A stretch of DNA of 64,000 nucleotides, from the NCBI RefSeq assembly GCF_000971295.1, contig NZ_LANJ01000004.1:62001-126000 (forward strand), in the 5' to 3' direction. Origin of the DNA: Devosia epidermidihirudinis (lineage in GTDB: Bacteria > Pseudomonadota > Alphaproteobacteria > Rhizobiales > Devosiaceae). The notes under the pieces were generated by a model. The model was not told the origin of the DNA and ran no database searches. It saw only the letters and a list, made by a program, of their open reading frames with translations. Position numbers and translations under genes: made by a program. Positions within the stretch are counted from its first letter, which is position 1, and every line of letters starts with the position of its first letter. Positions 17,150-27,201 of this stretch are shown piece by piece.

Positions 17150-18070
17150 ATGCTGCGCACTCTGATCACTGCCTCTGCCCTCGCCGTGCTGCTGGCCGCG
17201 CCCACACTGGCGCAGAGCCCGGCCCCCGCGAGCACACAGCTTGAACAGAGTGGACTGACACCACCGACCGTGCTGTCACAGGGCTATGCCAATGACGCCG
17301 AAGACACTCTGGTGACCAAACTGCTCAACCAGACCGTCTATTCCTCTGTCGAGGACAATGCCGAGGAGATCGGCAACATCAAGGATATCGTCGTCAGCTC
17401 CGGCATCGGCATTTCAGCCGTCGTGGTGAGCGTCGGCGGCTTTCTGGGCGTCGGCAGCAAGGATGTTGCAGTCGACTTCCACCAGCTCGATTGGGCCACT
17501 CGCCCCGATGGCAGCCGCCGCTGGGTGCTGGAAAGCACCGCCGAAGACCTGCGCGCTGCCCCCGCCTTCATCTGGTCCGATAGTGTCGAGAACACCGGCG
17601 CCCCTGCCCTGACCTCGGCCGAACAGGAAGCCCAGCTTGCGCCCGGCAATCCCAACGCCGCACCCGTCGACCCGACCCTGACAACCGATGCCCCCGAGCG
17701 CGCCGCAATCACCACCCCGATTGACCGCACTGGCTTCACCAATCTCGACGAGAAAGGCCTGACCGCAGATCAGCTTAGCGGCATTCCAGTCTATGGGATT
17801 AACGACGAGCAGATCGGCACGATCGGCAATGTGGTCAACCATTCCGATGGGACCATCGACGCGGTGATCGTCGATGTGGGCGGCTTCCTCGGCCTCGGCG
17901 CCAAGCCCGTTGCAGTTGGCTACGACAACCTTGCCTTCTCCACCGACACCAGCGGCAACCGCTATCTGTTCCTCAACACCACGCGGGACCAGCTCGAAGC
18001 ACAGACCGAATACAATCCCGATACCTATCCCGGCGAAGGCGACAACCAGCGCATGGTGATCACGCCCTAG
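17150..18070 (+). CDS. Secreted protein with two PRC-barrel domains
   Basis: The protein has 306 residues, with ATG 17150 preceded by AGGAGA. A signal peptide (about 1-22, ending in TLAQS) precedes PRC domain one (about 55-140, GGFLGVGSKDVAVDF) and a Pro/Ala linker. PRC domain two follows (about 195-280, GGFLGLGAKPVAVGY). It is a paralogue of the gene before it, with which it likely forms an operon. The role is unknown; the family is known for protein-protein contacts. The following 204 bp to the EAL gene (18071-18274) contain no evident gene. Confidence 0.85.
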   Translation: MLRTLITASALAVLLAAPTLAQSPAPASTQLEQSGLTPPTVLSQGYANDAEDTLVTKLLNQTVYSSVEDNAEEIGNIKDIVVSSGIGISAVVVSVGGFLGVGSKDVAVDFHQLDWATRPDGSRRWVLESTAEDLRAAPAFIWSDSVENTGAPALTSAEQEAQLAPGNPNAAPVDPTLTTDAPERAAITTPIDRTGFTNLDEKGLTADQLSGIPVYGINDEQIGTIGNVVNHSDGTIDAVIVDVGGFLGLGAKPVAVGYDNLAFSTDTSGNRYLFLNTTRDQLEAQTEYNPDTYPGEGDNQRMVITP

Positions 18071-18274
18071 TAATGAGCCGGCGAGAACATGGAAAATTTC
18101 TTATCCATCAGCAAGTAAGACGATGAATCCGTCGCACGTCTGCCGCGCAGCAACAAGACATGGACAACCGACAGCAAAAAAATCACCATCTATTAAAGCG
18201 GATGTGTCATTTATGTATCGATGTTATGATCGGCTATAGTTCGACACCGCTTGACGAAGCCTAGGGGGGCATGA

Positions 18275-19612
18275 GTGTCATCTACCGATGCCAGCCAGTC
18301 CGGTAAAACCGACGATCGACGCTCGCGTCGGTTAGTCTTTGCCTACAAGACGGCTTGCCTGGTGGTGATGTCGATTGCCCTGTTTTGGGGGCTTGTGTTC
18401 TTCTCCATGCGGCAATGGGGCCTTGTGGGCACACAGGGCGCGATGGCGGCGGTTTGTCTGGTGAGCTGGTGGCTTACCCACACTGGCCGCCTCTCCCTGG
18501 CGCTGATGCTGTCGCAGCTGGCTTTTCTCGCCATCACCGTCGCCATGTGCCTCTATCTCGATGTGCCGAGCGAGGTAGCGCCACGGGTGAGCCATCTCTA
18601 CCTGCTGGTGCTGGCCATGCTGGGCTATATGAACTTCCAGCGTCACCGCTCGAAGCCGCAGCTCGTTATTATCGCCCTGTGTCTCGTGGCCTTTGTCGCC
18701 TTTGCCAGCACCCCGATGCACTTCTCGTTCGCACAGCCGCTGTCTGACGAAGTCCGCATTTCCGGGTCCTGGATCAATGCGCTGGTCGCCGTGGCCATGC
18801 TGGCTGGCGGCGCCTATGTCATGCAGACCGAGTTCGAGCGGACCAATACGATGGCGCAAGCACTGCAGGTGGCGCTGTGGAATGATAGCTTCACCCTGGC
18901 CTATCAGCCCCAGGTCAATCGCAGTGGCGAAATGCTGGGGGCGGAAGTCCTGCTGCGCTGGTCAACGCCGGAGCGCGGCCCAATCTCGCCCGCCGAATTC
19001 GTGCCCGTCGCCGAACAGGCCGGGTTGATGGTGCGCATTGGCGCCTGGGTGCTCAACGAAGGCTGCAAGACGCTGGCCCTGTGGCAGACCCATCCGGAAA
19101 CCAGCCATTTGACCCTGTCGGTCAATGTCAGCGCCAGCCAGTTCCTCGAAAACAACTTCGAGCAGAGCGTGCTGCATGCGCTTGAGGTCCACAAGATCAA
19201 CCCCACCCGGCTCAAGCTGGAACTGACCGAAAGCGTCATGGTGGCGGACATGGAAGTTGTCGTCGCCAAGATGCACATCCTGCGCGCCGTTGGTGTGTCG
19301 ATCTCGCTGGACGATTTCGGCACCGGCTTCTCCTCGCTCAGCTATCTGCGCCGCCTGCCCATCAATCAGCTCAAGATGGACCGCAGCTTTGTGCAGGACG
19401 TCACCGAGAGCAAACGCAGCGCCACCATGGCGCGCAACATCATCCAGCTCGGCCGCGACATGGACATCGCGGTCTTGGCCGAAGGCATCGAAACGCAGGA
19501 ACAGTTCCGCCTGCTGCGCGACAATGGCTGCACCGAGTTCCAGGGCTATCTGTTCGGCCGGCCCGTGCCGCTCGAGGAGTTCGAGCGAACCGTCCGCACT
19601 GCGGCGGCCTAG
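18275..19612 (+). CDS. Membrane-bound EAL-domain cyclic-di-GMP phosphodiesterase
   Basis: The protein has 445 residues. About six hydrophobic helices (25-190) form a membrane sensor region, followed by an EAL domain (about 200-440). Catalytic signatures are kept: EVLLRW in place of EALLRW, NVSASQF, LELTES, DDFGTG, LKMDRSF, AEGIE and FQGYLFG. It should hydrolyse c-di-GMP and favour motility. The GTG at 18275 is used because it opens the frame behind a G-rich Shine-Dalgarno; the ATG at 18271 is out of frame. Its stop shares the palindrome CTAG (19609-19612) with the stop of the convergent MFS gene. Confidence 0.93.
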   Translation: MSSTDASQSGKTDDRRSRRLVFAYKTACLVVMSIALFWGLVFFSMRQWGLVGTQGAMAAVCLVSWWLTHTGRLSLALMLSQLAFLAITVAMCLYLDVPSEVAPRVSHLYLLVLAMLGYMNFQRHRSKPQLVIIALCLVAFVAFASTPMHFSFAQPLSDEVRISGSWINALVAVAMLAGGAYVMQTEFERTNTMAQALQVALWNDSFTLAYQPQVNRSGEMLGAEVLLRWSTPERGPISPAEFVPVAEQAGLMVRIGAWVLNEGCKTLALWQTHPETSHLTLSVNVSASQFLENNFEQSVLHALEVHKINPTRLKLELTESVMVADMEVVVAKMHILRAVGVSISLDDFGTGFSSLSYLRRLPINQLKMDRSFVQDVTESKRSATMARNIIQLGRDMDIAVLAEGIETQEQFRLLRDNGCTEFQGYLFGRPVPLEEFERTVRTAAA

Positions 19613-20847
19613 CCCGCCACCCGGCTCCGGTCCGCCCGCACCAGAAGTGCGCAGGCCAGACATCCAATGCCGGACAGCGCCATGACCCAGCCCATCGGCC
19701 AGGGCGTGCCATCGGCAAAGACGCTGGCCAGCCCCGAGCCGACAACGCCACACCCATATTGAAACGCGCCCAGTAGCGCCGACACGGCCCCTGCGCGCGT
19801 CGGAAAGTCTGCCAGCGCACCCGAAATGGCATTGGCGACGATGAAACCGTTCATGGCGACGAAGAGCCACGTGTCAATCGCAAAGCCCCAGACACCACCC
19901 AGCCCGGTCAGCACCTGCAACGCCACCAGAACCCCGGTGACCGCAGCGCCCGTAGCGCCGATGGCCAGGAGCCTGTCGCTGCCAAAACGCCCCACCAGAC
20001 GGGCATTGATCTGGTTGGCGACCATCAACCCGACAATGCCCACCGCAAACAGGATCGCGTAAAGCTGCGGCGTGACGCCGTGAAAGGTGATGAAGGCGAA
20101 GGGCGAGCTGGCGATATAAGCAAAGGTGCCGCTGAAGAAGAAGCCCACCGCCCCCGCATAACCCAGCAGTCGCCGATTGCCGAGCAAGGCGCCATAAGCG
20201 GCAAAAGCCTTGCCCAGGGGCTCGGTATTGCGGTGCTCAGGCGCCAGCGTTTCGGGCAGCGTGAACAGTGCGGCCAGCGTCAGCACTCCAATGACCGCCA
20301 GCGTCCAGAAAATGGCCTGCCATGTGCCAATGGCAAGGATTTGCGCGCCAACGCTTGGCCCCACCAAGGGGGCAATGGCCATCACGGTCATCAGCGTCGA
20401 CAGCATCCTGGCGCCCCGGTCGCGACCATAAAGATCGCGCACCATGGCGCGCGCCAACACCACACTGGCGCAGGCCCCCAAAGCTTGCACGACGCGCCAG
20501 CCGATCAGTTGCCAGGCATCGCCCGAGAGTGCGCAGCCCATCGAGCCGATGACGAAGATGACCAGCCCCAGGGCCACCGGCAAGCGCCGCCCGAAGCGGT
20601 CGCCAATCGGCCCCCAGAACAATTGCCCGGCGCTGAACCCAATGAGATAGGCCGAGATCGTCAGCTCCAGCGTGCCCGGCTGGGCGCGAAGCGCGGCACT
20701 CATGCTTGGAATGGCGGGCAAGTAGAGATCCGTTGAAATGGCGGCAAACGCCATCAACGTGCTGAGGATCGCCAGCCGTTGCAGATCGCGACCGGCAGGG
20801 CGTGACGAGGCGATGTCCGCCGCAGCGGAGTTGTTGTTGAGGCTCAT
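19609..20847 (-). CDS. Bcr/CflA-type multidrug efflux MFS transporter
   Basis: This inner-membrane protein of 412 residues has 12 predicted helices in the DHA1 drug:H+ antiporter pattern. Helices 1-2 contain TDLYLPAIPSM, and the loop GDRFGRRLPVALG is the MFS motif A. This resembles the bicyclomycin/sulfonamide exporter family; the real substrate is unknown. It is on the same strand as the aldo/keto reductase and cupin genes, 34 bp downstream of the former, so the three may be one LysR-linked unit. Confidence 0.92.
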   Translation of the reverse strand: MSLNNNSAAADIASSRPAGRDLQRLAILSTLMAFAAISTDLYLPAIPSMSAALRAQPGTLELTISAYLIGFSAGQLFWGPIGDRFGRRLPVALGLVIFVIGSMGCALSGDAWQLIGWRVVQALGACASVVLARAMVRDLYGRDRGARMLSTLMTVMAIAPLVGPSVGAQILAIGTWQAIFWTLAVIGVLTLAALFTLPETLAPEHRNTEPLGKAFAAYGALLGNRRLLGYAGAVGFFFSGTFAYIASSPFAFITFHGVTPQLYAILFAVGIVGLMVANQINARLVGRFGSDRLLAIGATGAAVTGVLVALQVLTGLGGVWGFAIDTWLFVAMNGFIVANAISGALADFPTRAGAVSALLGAFQYGCGVVGSGLASVFADGTPWPMGWVMALSGIGCLACALLVRADRSRVAG

Positions 20848-20881
20848 GGCTCACTCACAATTTGAGGGTGGCGGTTGGAGG

Positions 20882-22310
<1,429 letters not shown>

Positions 22311-22359
22311 GGGGTTGTCTTCCTCTTGCTGGGTAAACTAGGCCGTTTGGCACTGTGCG

Positions 22360-22387
22360 ATAAGATGCTAGCTTGGCATGATCTTAT
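22360..22387. promoter_or_regulatory. Candidate LysR operator
   Basis: ATAAGAT (22360-22366) and ATCTTAT (22381-22387) form a perfect inverted repeat with a 14-bp spacer in the 92-bp gap between the divergent cupin and LysR genes. AT-rich dyads in such a gap are the usual LysR recognition site. Confidence 0.55.
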
Positions 22388-22402
22388 GGTTTGGTTTCAT
22401 AA

Positions 22403-23296
22403 ATGGCCCGTTCCGATATCAACGATATTCAGGCCTTCCTGATGGTCGCCAAGGAGCGCAACTTTACGCGCGCGGCCGCCAAGCTGGGCATTTCCCAATC
22501 CTCACTCAGCCATACCGTGCGGCGGCTCGAAGCGCGACTGGGCATTCGTCTGCTCGCCCGCACCACCCGCAGCGTCGCGCCCACGGAAGCGGGCGAACGG
22601 CTACTGCTGTTTGTCAGCCCAAGGCTGGATGAAATCGAAGGTGAACTCAATGCGCTGACCGCATTGCGCACGAGCCCGACTGGCAATCTGCGTATCTCGG
22701 CTGTCGAACACGCCACCAATGCCGTGCTGCTGCCGCGCCTCAACAGCTTCCTCGCCCAATATCCCGATATCAAGCTCGAAGTGCATCTCGACAACGCCCT
22801 GACCGACATTATCGCGCAGGGATACGACGCGGGCGTGCGCTTGGGCGAGCAGGTGGCCAAGGATATGATCGCGGTGCGCATCGGCCCCGACTGGCGCATG
22901 GCCGTCGTCGGCGCACCAACCTATTTCGCCAAGGTCCCTGCCCCCAGCAATCCGCACGATCTCTCAGCGCACAACTGCATCAATTTGCGGCTACTGACCT
23001 ATGGGGGGCTTTATGCATGGGAGTTTGAGCGCGACGGGCGCAGGCTCAACGTACGAGTAGAGGGCCAGCTGACGTTTAGCTCCAGCCGCCCGATCCTCGA
23101 CGCCGCCATAGCGGGCCATGGGCTCGCCTGTATTCCTGAAGATCTGGCAGGGCCAGCTCTCGCCAGTGGGCAGTTGGCGCGCGTGATGGAAGAATGGTGC
23201 CCGACCTTTGTCGGCTATCACCTGTACTATCCAAACCGTCGCCAACCCTCGCCAGCATTCTCCCTGCTGGTCGAGGCGCTGCGCTATCGCGGCTAG
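22403..23296 (+). CDS. LysR-family transcriptional regulator
   Basis: The protein has 297 residues. The N-terminal winged helix (about 5-65) contains DIQAFLMVAKERNFTRAAA and KLGISQSSLSHTVRRLEARL. A substrate-binding domain (about 92-295) follows. By position it should sense a small aromatic or aldehyde-related signal and control the divergent cupin-AKR-MFS genes as well as itself. Its start lies only 15 bp past the candidate operator, consistent with autorepression. Confidence 0.94.
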   Translation: MARSDINDIQAFLMVAKERNFTRAAAKLGISQSSLSHTVRRLEARLGIRLLARTTRSVAPTEAGERLLLFVSPRLDEIEGELNALTALRTSPTGNLRISAVEHATNAVLLPRLNSFLAQYPDIKLEVHLDNALTDIIAQGYDAGVRLGEQVAKDMIAVRIGPDWRMAVVGAPTYFAKVPAPSNPHDLSAHNCINLRLLTYGGLYAWEFERDGRRLNVRVEGQLTFSSSRPILDAAIAGHGLACIPEDLAGPALASGQLARVMEEWCPTFVGYHLYYPNRRQPSPAFSLLVEALRYRG

Positions 23297-23311
23297 GTTA
23301 AGTCCCTGAGA

Positions 23312-23881
23312 TCAGAAGGGATTCCAGGTCGGCTCGGACGTGAAGTTGAGGTAGCCGATGTTGAGACCGAGACGCGCACCGACGCCCGAACGGATCGGCA
23401 CCATCACCACATCGCCGCGCTTGATCACGGTCATACCGAAACCGCCCAGCACATAGGCCGAACCGGCCACACCAGCATAGCGACCCAGCACGTCCTGAAT
23501 CTGGTTGAGATTGTAGACAAGCATCATGACCTTGGAGCCATCGCCGCCAATGTCAAAGCCGATCGAAGGGCCCTGCCAGAACACCGAGTACTGCCCGGCA
23601 TTACGCGTATAGACGCGGCCTTCGCCATAGCGAGCGCCCGCAAACAGTGCACCGCCGGCGTCTTCACCCAGAATATAGCCATTGGGCAGGCCATATTGGC
23701 TGACTGCGCGCTCGACCAGCGAAGCAAGACCCTGCGAGGTGGAGCCAAAGAAATTCTTGCCGCTCTCGACCAGTTCATCGCCCGAGAAGCTGTCGCTGAG
23801 CGATCCCTGGGCGAATGCGGCTGGAACAGGAGCAGCGAAAGCGGCCAGCAGAGCTACGAGAAGGGCGAGGCGCTTGAACAT
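23312..23881 (-). CDS. eipA: Periplasmic envelope protein EipA (DUF1134)
   Basis: This 189-residue protein has a signal peptide (1-24, AAFAQG) followed by the DUF1134 domain. Conserved runs include GLASLVERAVSQYGLPNGYI, SVFWQGPSIGFDIGGDGSKV and VPIRSGVGARLGLNIGYLNF. In Brucella EipA is a small periplasmic beta-barrel needed for envelope integrity, is controlled by CtrA, and lies beside chpT and ctrA. The same neighbourhood is present here. Two TTAA half-sites precede the gene. Confidence 0.82.
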   Translation of the reverse strand: MFKRLALLVALLAAFAAPVPAAFAQGSLSDSFSGDELVESGKNFFGSTSQGLASLVERAVSQYGLPNGYILGEDAGGALFAGARYGEGRVYTRNAGQYSVFWQGPSIGFDIGGDGSKVMMLVYNLNQIQDVLGRYAGVAGSAYVLGGFGMTVIKRGDVVMVPIRSGVGARLGLNIGYLNFTSEPTWNPF

Positions 23882-23929
23882 CGATGAGCTCCCAAGGCGA
23901 GTAACAGGATCGCGCAGATTACCCTCACG

Positions 23930-23949
23930 TTAAGGGCTTCGATCTTAAC
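23930..23949 (-). promoter_or_regulatory. CtrA half-sites before eipA
   Basis: On the minus strand TTAA-N11-TTAA(C) is read, about 50-65 bp upstream of the eipA start. The spacing is 4 bp longer than the CtrA consensus, so these are half-sites rather than a full box. Known CtrA control of Brucella eipA makes them worth recording. Confidence 0.3.
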
Positions 23950-23978
23950 ATTTCTGAGGCAGGCTCGCTTTCGCCAAC

Positions 23979-24497
23979 ATGCCAATCATTGGTTTCATGA
24001 TGAAGCAAACCTCTAAACAAATCTTAACCATGCTCGCCTTTGTTTTGCCGCTATTCGCCCTGTTTCCGGCGGGTTTTCAGGCTGCACACGCGCAATCAGT
24101 GGTTACGGCTATCGTCACCGACCCGCTGACGGGCATCGCTTTGGGCGGTCTCGATCCGGTGAGCTATTTCACCGAAACCTCGCCCCAGCAGGGCAAGCCG
24201 GATTACGAATTTATCTGGAAGGGCGCGCCCTGGCACTTCGCCACCGCAGCCAATCGCGACATCTTCAAGCGTCACCCTGAAATCTACGCGCCACAATTTG
24301 GCGGTCATGGCACGACAGGCATCGCGCGCGGCTTTCTCTCGGACAGCGACCCACGCGCCTACACCGTGTTCAAGCAGCGGCTGTATCTTTTCTATTCGTC
24401 CGCTAATCGCGAGGCCTTCTTGATGGCACCTGATGCGGCTGCCCGCGCCGCGGCAGAGAACTGGCCCGCCCTGGAAAAGACGCTCTCCACCAACTAA
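23979..24497 (+). CDS. Secreted YHS-domain protein
   Basis: The protein has up to 172 residues. An N-terminal signal peptide ends near FQAAHAQS (residue about 38). A YHS-like domain follows (about 48-110), with ALGGLDPVSYF and WHFATAANRDIFKRHPEIYAPQFGG. YHS domains are linked to metal or haem handling, but the classical Cys pair is absent here. ATGs at 23979, 23997 and 24000 are all possible starts, none with a good ribosome site. It is divergent from eipA. Confidence 0.75.
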   Translation: MPIIGFMMKQTSKQILTMLAFVLPLFALFPAGFQAAHAQSVVTAIVTDPLTGIALGGLDPVSYFTETSPQQGKPDYEFIWKGAPWHFATAANRDIFKRHPEIYAPQFGGHGTTGIARGFLSDSDPRAYTVFKQRLYLFYSSANREAFLMAPDAAARAAAENWPALEKTLSTN

Positions 24498-24614
24498 CCG
24501 CCCGCGACGCGCCCCATTGCAGTCGCGAAAATGATGTCCACTGTTAACCATCACCCTCTAAAGTCGGCGCCAATGATTCCCTCGCCGAACTTTCGCCTCA
24601 CGGAGACTCCCCAA

Positions 24615-25358
24615 ATGGCCGACATCATCGAGCTCAAGGCAACCGATCTGGCTGCGATGCTGTGCAGCCGCGTCTGTCACGATCTGATCAATCCGATCGG
24701 CGCCATCGGCAACGGCCTGGAAGTTCTGGCCGACCCTGCACAGGGCGAAATGGCCGAAGGCGCACGCGATCTGATCGCCAGTGCTGCCAAGCAAAGCCGC
24801 GCCAAGCTCGAATTCGCCCGCCTCGCCTATGGTGCGTCGTCCACCTCCGGCACCGATATCGACACCCGCGAATGCGAACGCGTTGCGCGCATCCTGTTCG
24901 AAATCGAAAAGGCTGACCTCGAGTGGAACGCCCCGCTGATCCTTTTGCCCAAGCACAAGGCCAAGCTGTTCATGAACATGCTGCTGATTGCAGCCATGTC
25001 CGTGCCACGCGGTGGCCAGGTGACGGCGGCGATCACCGGCGATGCCGGCAACGAGAAGTTCGAATTCACCTCCAAGAGCGATCCGGAAAAGCGTCAGAAG
25101 ACGCTGATCCCATCCGGCGCTGCAGGCCTGCTGTCGGGCACGCCTGATGAGGGCTTTGTCGACGCCCGTGGCATCCAGCCGTTCTACACGGGCCTGCTCG
25201 CCCGTATGACCGACATGGAAATCGCCATCGGCATCGAGGACGGACAGTTCTTCTTCACCGCGACGCCAAAGGCGCCAGAAGCGGACAATAACGCGGTTGA
25301 GACACCCGCACCTGAAGCCGACACTCCTGCACCTGAGGCTGACGCCAAAGAAGCCTGA
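24615..25358 (+). CDS. chpT: Histidine phosphotransferase ChpT
   Basis: ChpT passes phosphate from the CckA hybrid kinase to CtrA and CpdR. This 247-residue protein shows the DHp-like helical hairpin with the phospho-accepting His22 in CSRVCHDLINPIGAIGNGLE, a degenerate ATPase-like domain, and a Pro/Glu/Ala-repeat tail (about 220-247, APEADTPAPEAD). The ATG at 24615 is chosen because GGAGA lies eight bases upstream; the longer reading from 24531 has no such site. The neighbouring eipA, response regulator and ctrA genes support the assignment. Confidence 0.92.
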   Translation: MADIIELKATDLAAMLCSRVCHDLINPIGAIGNGLEVLADPAQGEMAEGARDLIASAAKQSRAKLEFARLAYGASSTSGTDIDTRECERVARILFEIEKADLEWNAPLILLPKHKAKLFMNMLLIAAMSVPRGGQVTAAITGDAGNEKFEFTSKSDPEKRQKTLIPSGAAGLLSGTPDEGFVDARGIQPFYTGLLARMTDMEIAIGIEDGQFFFTATPKAPEADNNAVETPAPEADTPAPEADAKEA

Positions 25359-25393
25359 AACGTGCACAGTCTGCTAACCAATCCGTAGGATGT

Positions 25394-25415
25394 GCGACCC
25401 CATAATCGGGGTCGC
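25394..25415 (+). terminator. Hairpin between chpT and the response-regulator gene
   Basis: GCGACCCC and GGGGTCGC form a perfect 8-bp stem around ATAATC. It lacks a T-tract and sits 23 bp before the next start, so it may limit read-through or fold the 5' leader. Confidence 0.45.
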
Positions 25416-25437
25416 GTCAGCCTGCGGAGCGGCCTTC

Positions 25438-25806
25438 ATGAAAACCTGCCTTATCGTCGATGACTCGACCGTCGTGCGCAAAGTTGCCCGGCGTATTCTC
25501 GAAGACATGGACTTCTCGGTTGATGAAGCCGAGGACGGCCAGGAGGCCATCGACAAATGCCGTCAGGCCATGCCTGACGCCATCCTGCTCGACTGGCAGA
25601 TGCCGATTATGAGCGGCCTCGAATTCCTCAAGCAGCTGCGCGCCTATATCGGCGGCGAGGCCCCTTATGTGGTTTATTGCACTGTCGAAAACGACATCGG
25701 TGCCATCGCCATGGCCCTGCGCGCGGGCGCCAGCGACTACATGATGAAGCCCTTCGACCGCGCTATTCTCGAAGCCAAATTCGAGACCCCGCTGGCTGCC
25801 GCCTAA
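25438..25806 (+). CDS. Single-domain response regulator (CheY-like)
   Basis: This 122-residue receiver has no output domain. All catalytic residues are present: the acidic pair in LIVDDS, acceptor D52 in LLDWQMPIMSG, the Thr in YCTVEND, and Lys in MMKPF. ATG 25438 is the natural start. It follows chpT by 79 bp and probably shares its transcript, suggesting a phosphate sink or competitor in the CckA-ChpT relay, or a motility output (inference). Its stop overlaps that of the convergent sigma gene by 3 bp. Confidence 0.88.
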   Translation: MKTCLIVDDSTVVRKVARRILEDMDFSVDEAEDGQEAIDKCRQAMPDAILLDWQMPIMSGLEFLKQLRAYIGGEAPYVVYCTVENDIGAIAMALRAGASDYMMKPFDRAILEAKFETPLAAA

Positions 25807-27062
25807 CCGGCTTCCGCCCGACCCAGAAGGTAACTCCGCTCACGCTCATTGCGCGTGAGCTCGGCTGCGCGGCGGAACTCCAGCATCGCCTCGGTGTGCC
25901 GACCCAATTTGCTCAACATATCCCCGCGCACGCCATAGAGCAGGTGATAACTCTTGAGTGCCGGATCGTCCTTGATGGTATCGATCAGCGCCAAGGCGGC
26001 GGCGGGCCCCTCGGCCATGGAGATGGCCACCGCCCGATTGAGCTCGATCACCGGCGACGGCGTCACCTCGGCCAACACGGCATAGAGCGCAGCTATCCTA
26101 GCCCAATCAGTGTCCCCTGCCATGCGCGCCCGCGCATGACAGGCCGCAATCGCCGCTTGCAGCGCATAGGGCCCGCTGGCGCCACCCAATTGCACGGCCC
26201 GATCCAGCGCAGCCAATCCCCGCCGGATCAGCAATTGATCCCAGCGCGAGCGATCCTGATCGAGCAGCAGGATCGGCTGCCCCTTGCTGTCGGTGCGCGC
26301 TGCCGTACGCGAGGACTGGATTTCCATCAGCCCAACCAGGGCATGCACCTCGGCCTCGTCCGGTGTCAGCTGCGCCAGAATGCGGCCGAGACGGATGGCC
26401 TCGCTGCACAATTGGGGCCGCATCAGGTCCTCGCCCGCCGTCGCCGAATAACCCTCGTTGAAGATCAGGTAGAGCACGCCCAGCACGGACGCCAGGCGCT
26501 CGGCGCGCTCTGGCCCGGTCGGCACCTCATAGGGGATCCCCGCCTCGGCAATGGTCTTTTTGGCCCGCACGATGCGTTGACCAATGGTCGGCTCAGCGGC
26601 GAGAAACGCCCGGGCGATCTCCTCGGTGCTGAGTCCGCCGATCAGCCGCAAGGTCAGGGCAACGCGCGATTCCGGCGGCAGAATGGGATGGCAGGAAGTG
26701 AATATCAGCCGCAGCAGGTCATCGCCCACCTCGTCGTCCATCGCCTCGTGTAGCGCCTCGACCCCATCGGGCCGGTCGGTCTCGAGCACATAGCCAACCT
26801 CGTTGAGCTTGGTCGCGGCCATCTTGTTGTGGCGGAACATGTCGATGGCGCGCCGCTTGGCGGTCTGCATCAGCCAGGCGCCAGGATTGCGCGGCACCCC
26901 CGCATCGGGCCAACTCTTGAGCGCTGACACCAGGGCGTCCTGTGCCAGTTCCTCGGCCAACGAGATGTCGCGCACCATGCGCGTCAGCCCCGCAATCAGG
27001 CGCGGTTGCTCGACTTTCCAGACCGTGGTGATGGCGCGATGGGTTTCAGCTTGGCTGCTCAT
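25803..27062 (-). CDS. ECF42-type sigma factor with C-terminal TPR-like domain
   Basis: The protein has 419 residues from ATG 27062 (the frame is open to 27098). Sigma region 2 is at about 15-80 (LIAGLTRMVRDISLAEELAQDALV; WLMQTAKRRAIDMFR). Region 4 is at about 120-170 (LTLRLIGGLSTEEIARAFL). A helical extension (about 190-415) is typical of the DUF6596/ECF42 group, with LYLIFNEGYSA and LNRAVAISMAEGP. The extension replaces an anti-sigma factor in this group. ECF42 genes are normally beside YCII/DGPF-protein genes; none is present here. It sits between the chpT unit and ctrA. Confidence 0.9.
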   Translation of the reverse strand: MSSQAETHRAITTVWKVEQPRLIAGLTRMVRDISLAEELAQDALVSALKSWPDAGVPRNPGAWLMQTAKRRAIDMFRHNKMAATKLNEVGYVLETDRPDGVEALHEAMDDEVGDDLLRLIFTSCHPILPPESRVALTLRLIGGLSTEEIARAFLAAEPTIGQRIVRAKKTIAEAGIPYEVPTGPERAERLASVLGVLYLIFNEGYSATAGEDLMRPQLCSEAIRLGRILAQLTPDEAEVHALVGLMEIQSSRTAARTDSKGQPILLLDQDRSRWDQLLIRRGLAALDRAVQLGGASGPYALQAAIAACHARARMAGDTDWARIAALYAVLAEVTPSPVIELNRAVAISMAEGPAAALALIDTIKDDPALKSYHLLYGVRGDMLSKLGRHTEAMLEFRRAAELTRNERERSYLLGRAEAG

Positions 27063-27137
27063 GGCAGGGATGAAACCAGCATTTCCACCGCATCGCAATC
27101 ATCCACGTGATCAGCCGCTAAACCGCGGCAAGGACAA

Positions 27138-27171
27138 ACAAAAACCCCGCACGACAGAAGTCGTACGGGGC
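27138..27171 (-). terminator. Rho-independent terminator of ctrA
   Basis: Read on the minus strand, CCCCGTACGAC and GTCGTGCGGGG form an 11-bp stem around TTCT, followed by TTTTTGTTTG. It is 31 bp past the ctrA stop. Confidence 0.9.
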
Positions 27172-27201
27172 AGTGTGACGTGACGTTGGAGCTAGAAAGG
27201 C

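Noticed and set aside
24541..24614. CtrA box upstream of chpT from GTTAACC
   Set aside because: Only one TTAAC half-site is present; no partner TTAA lies at the right spacing.
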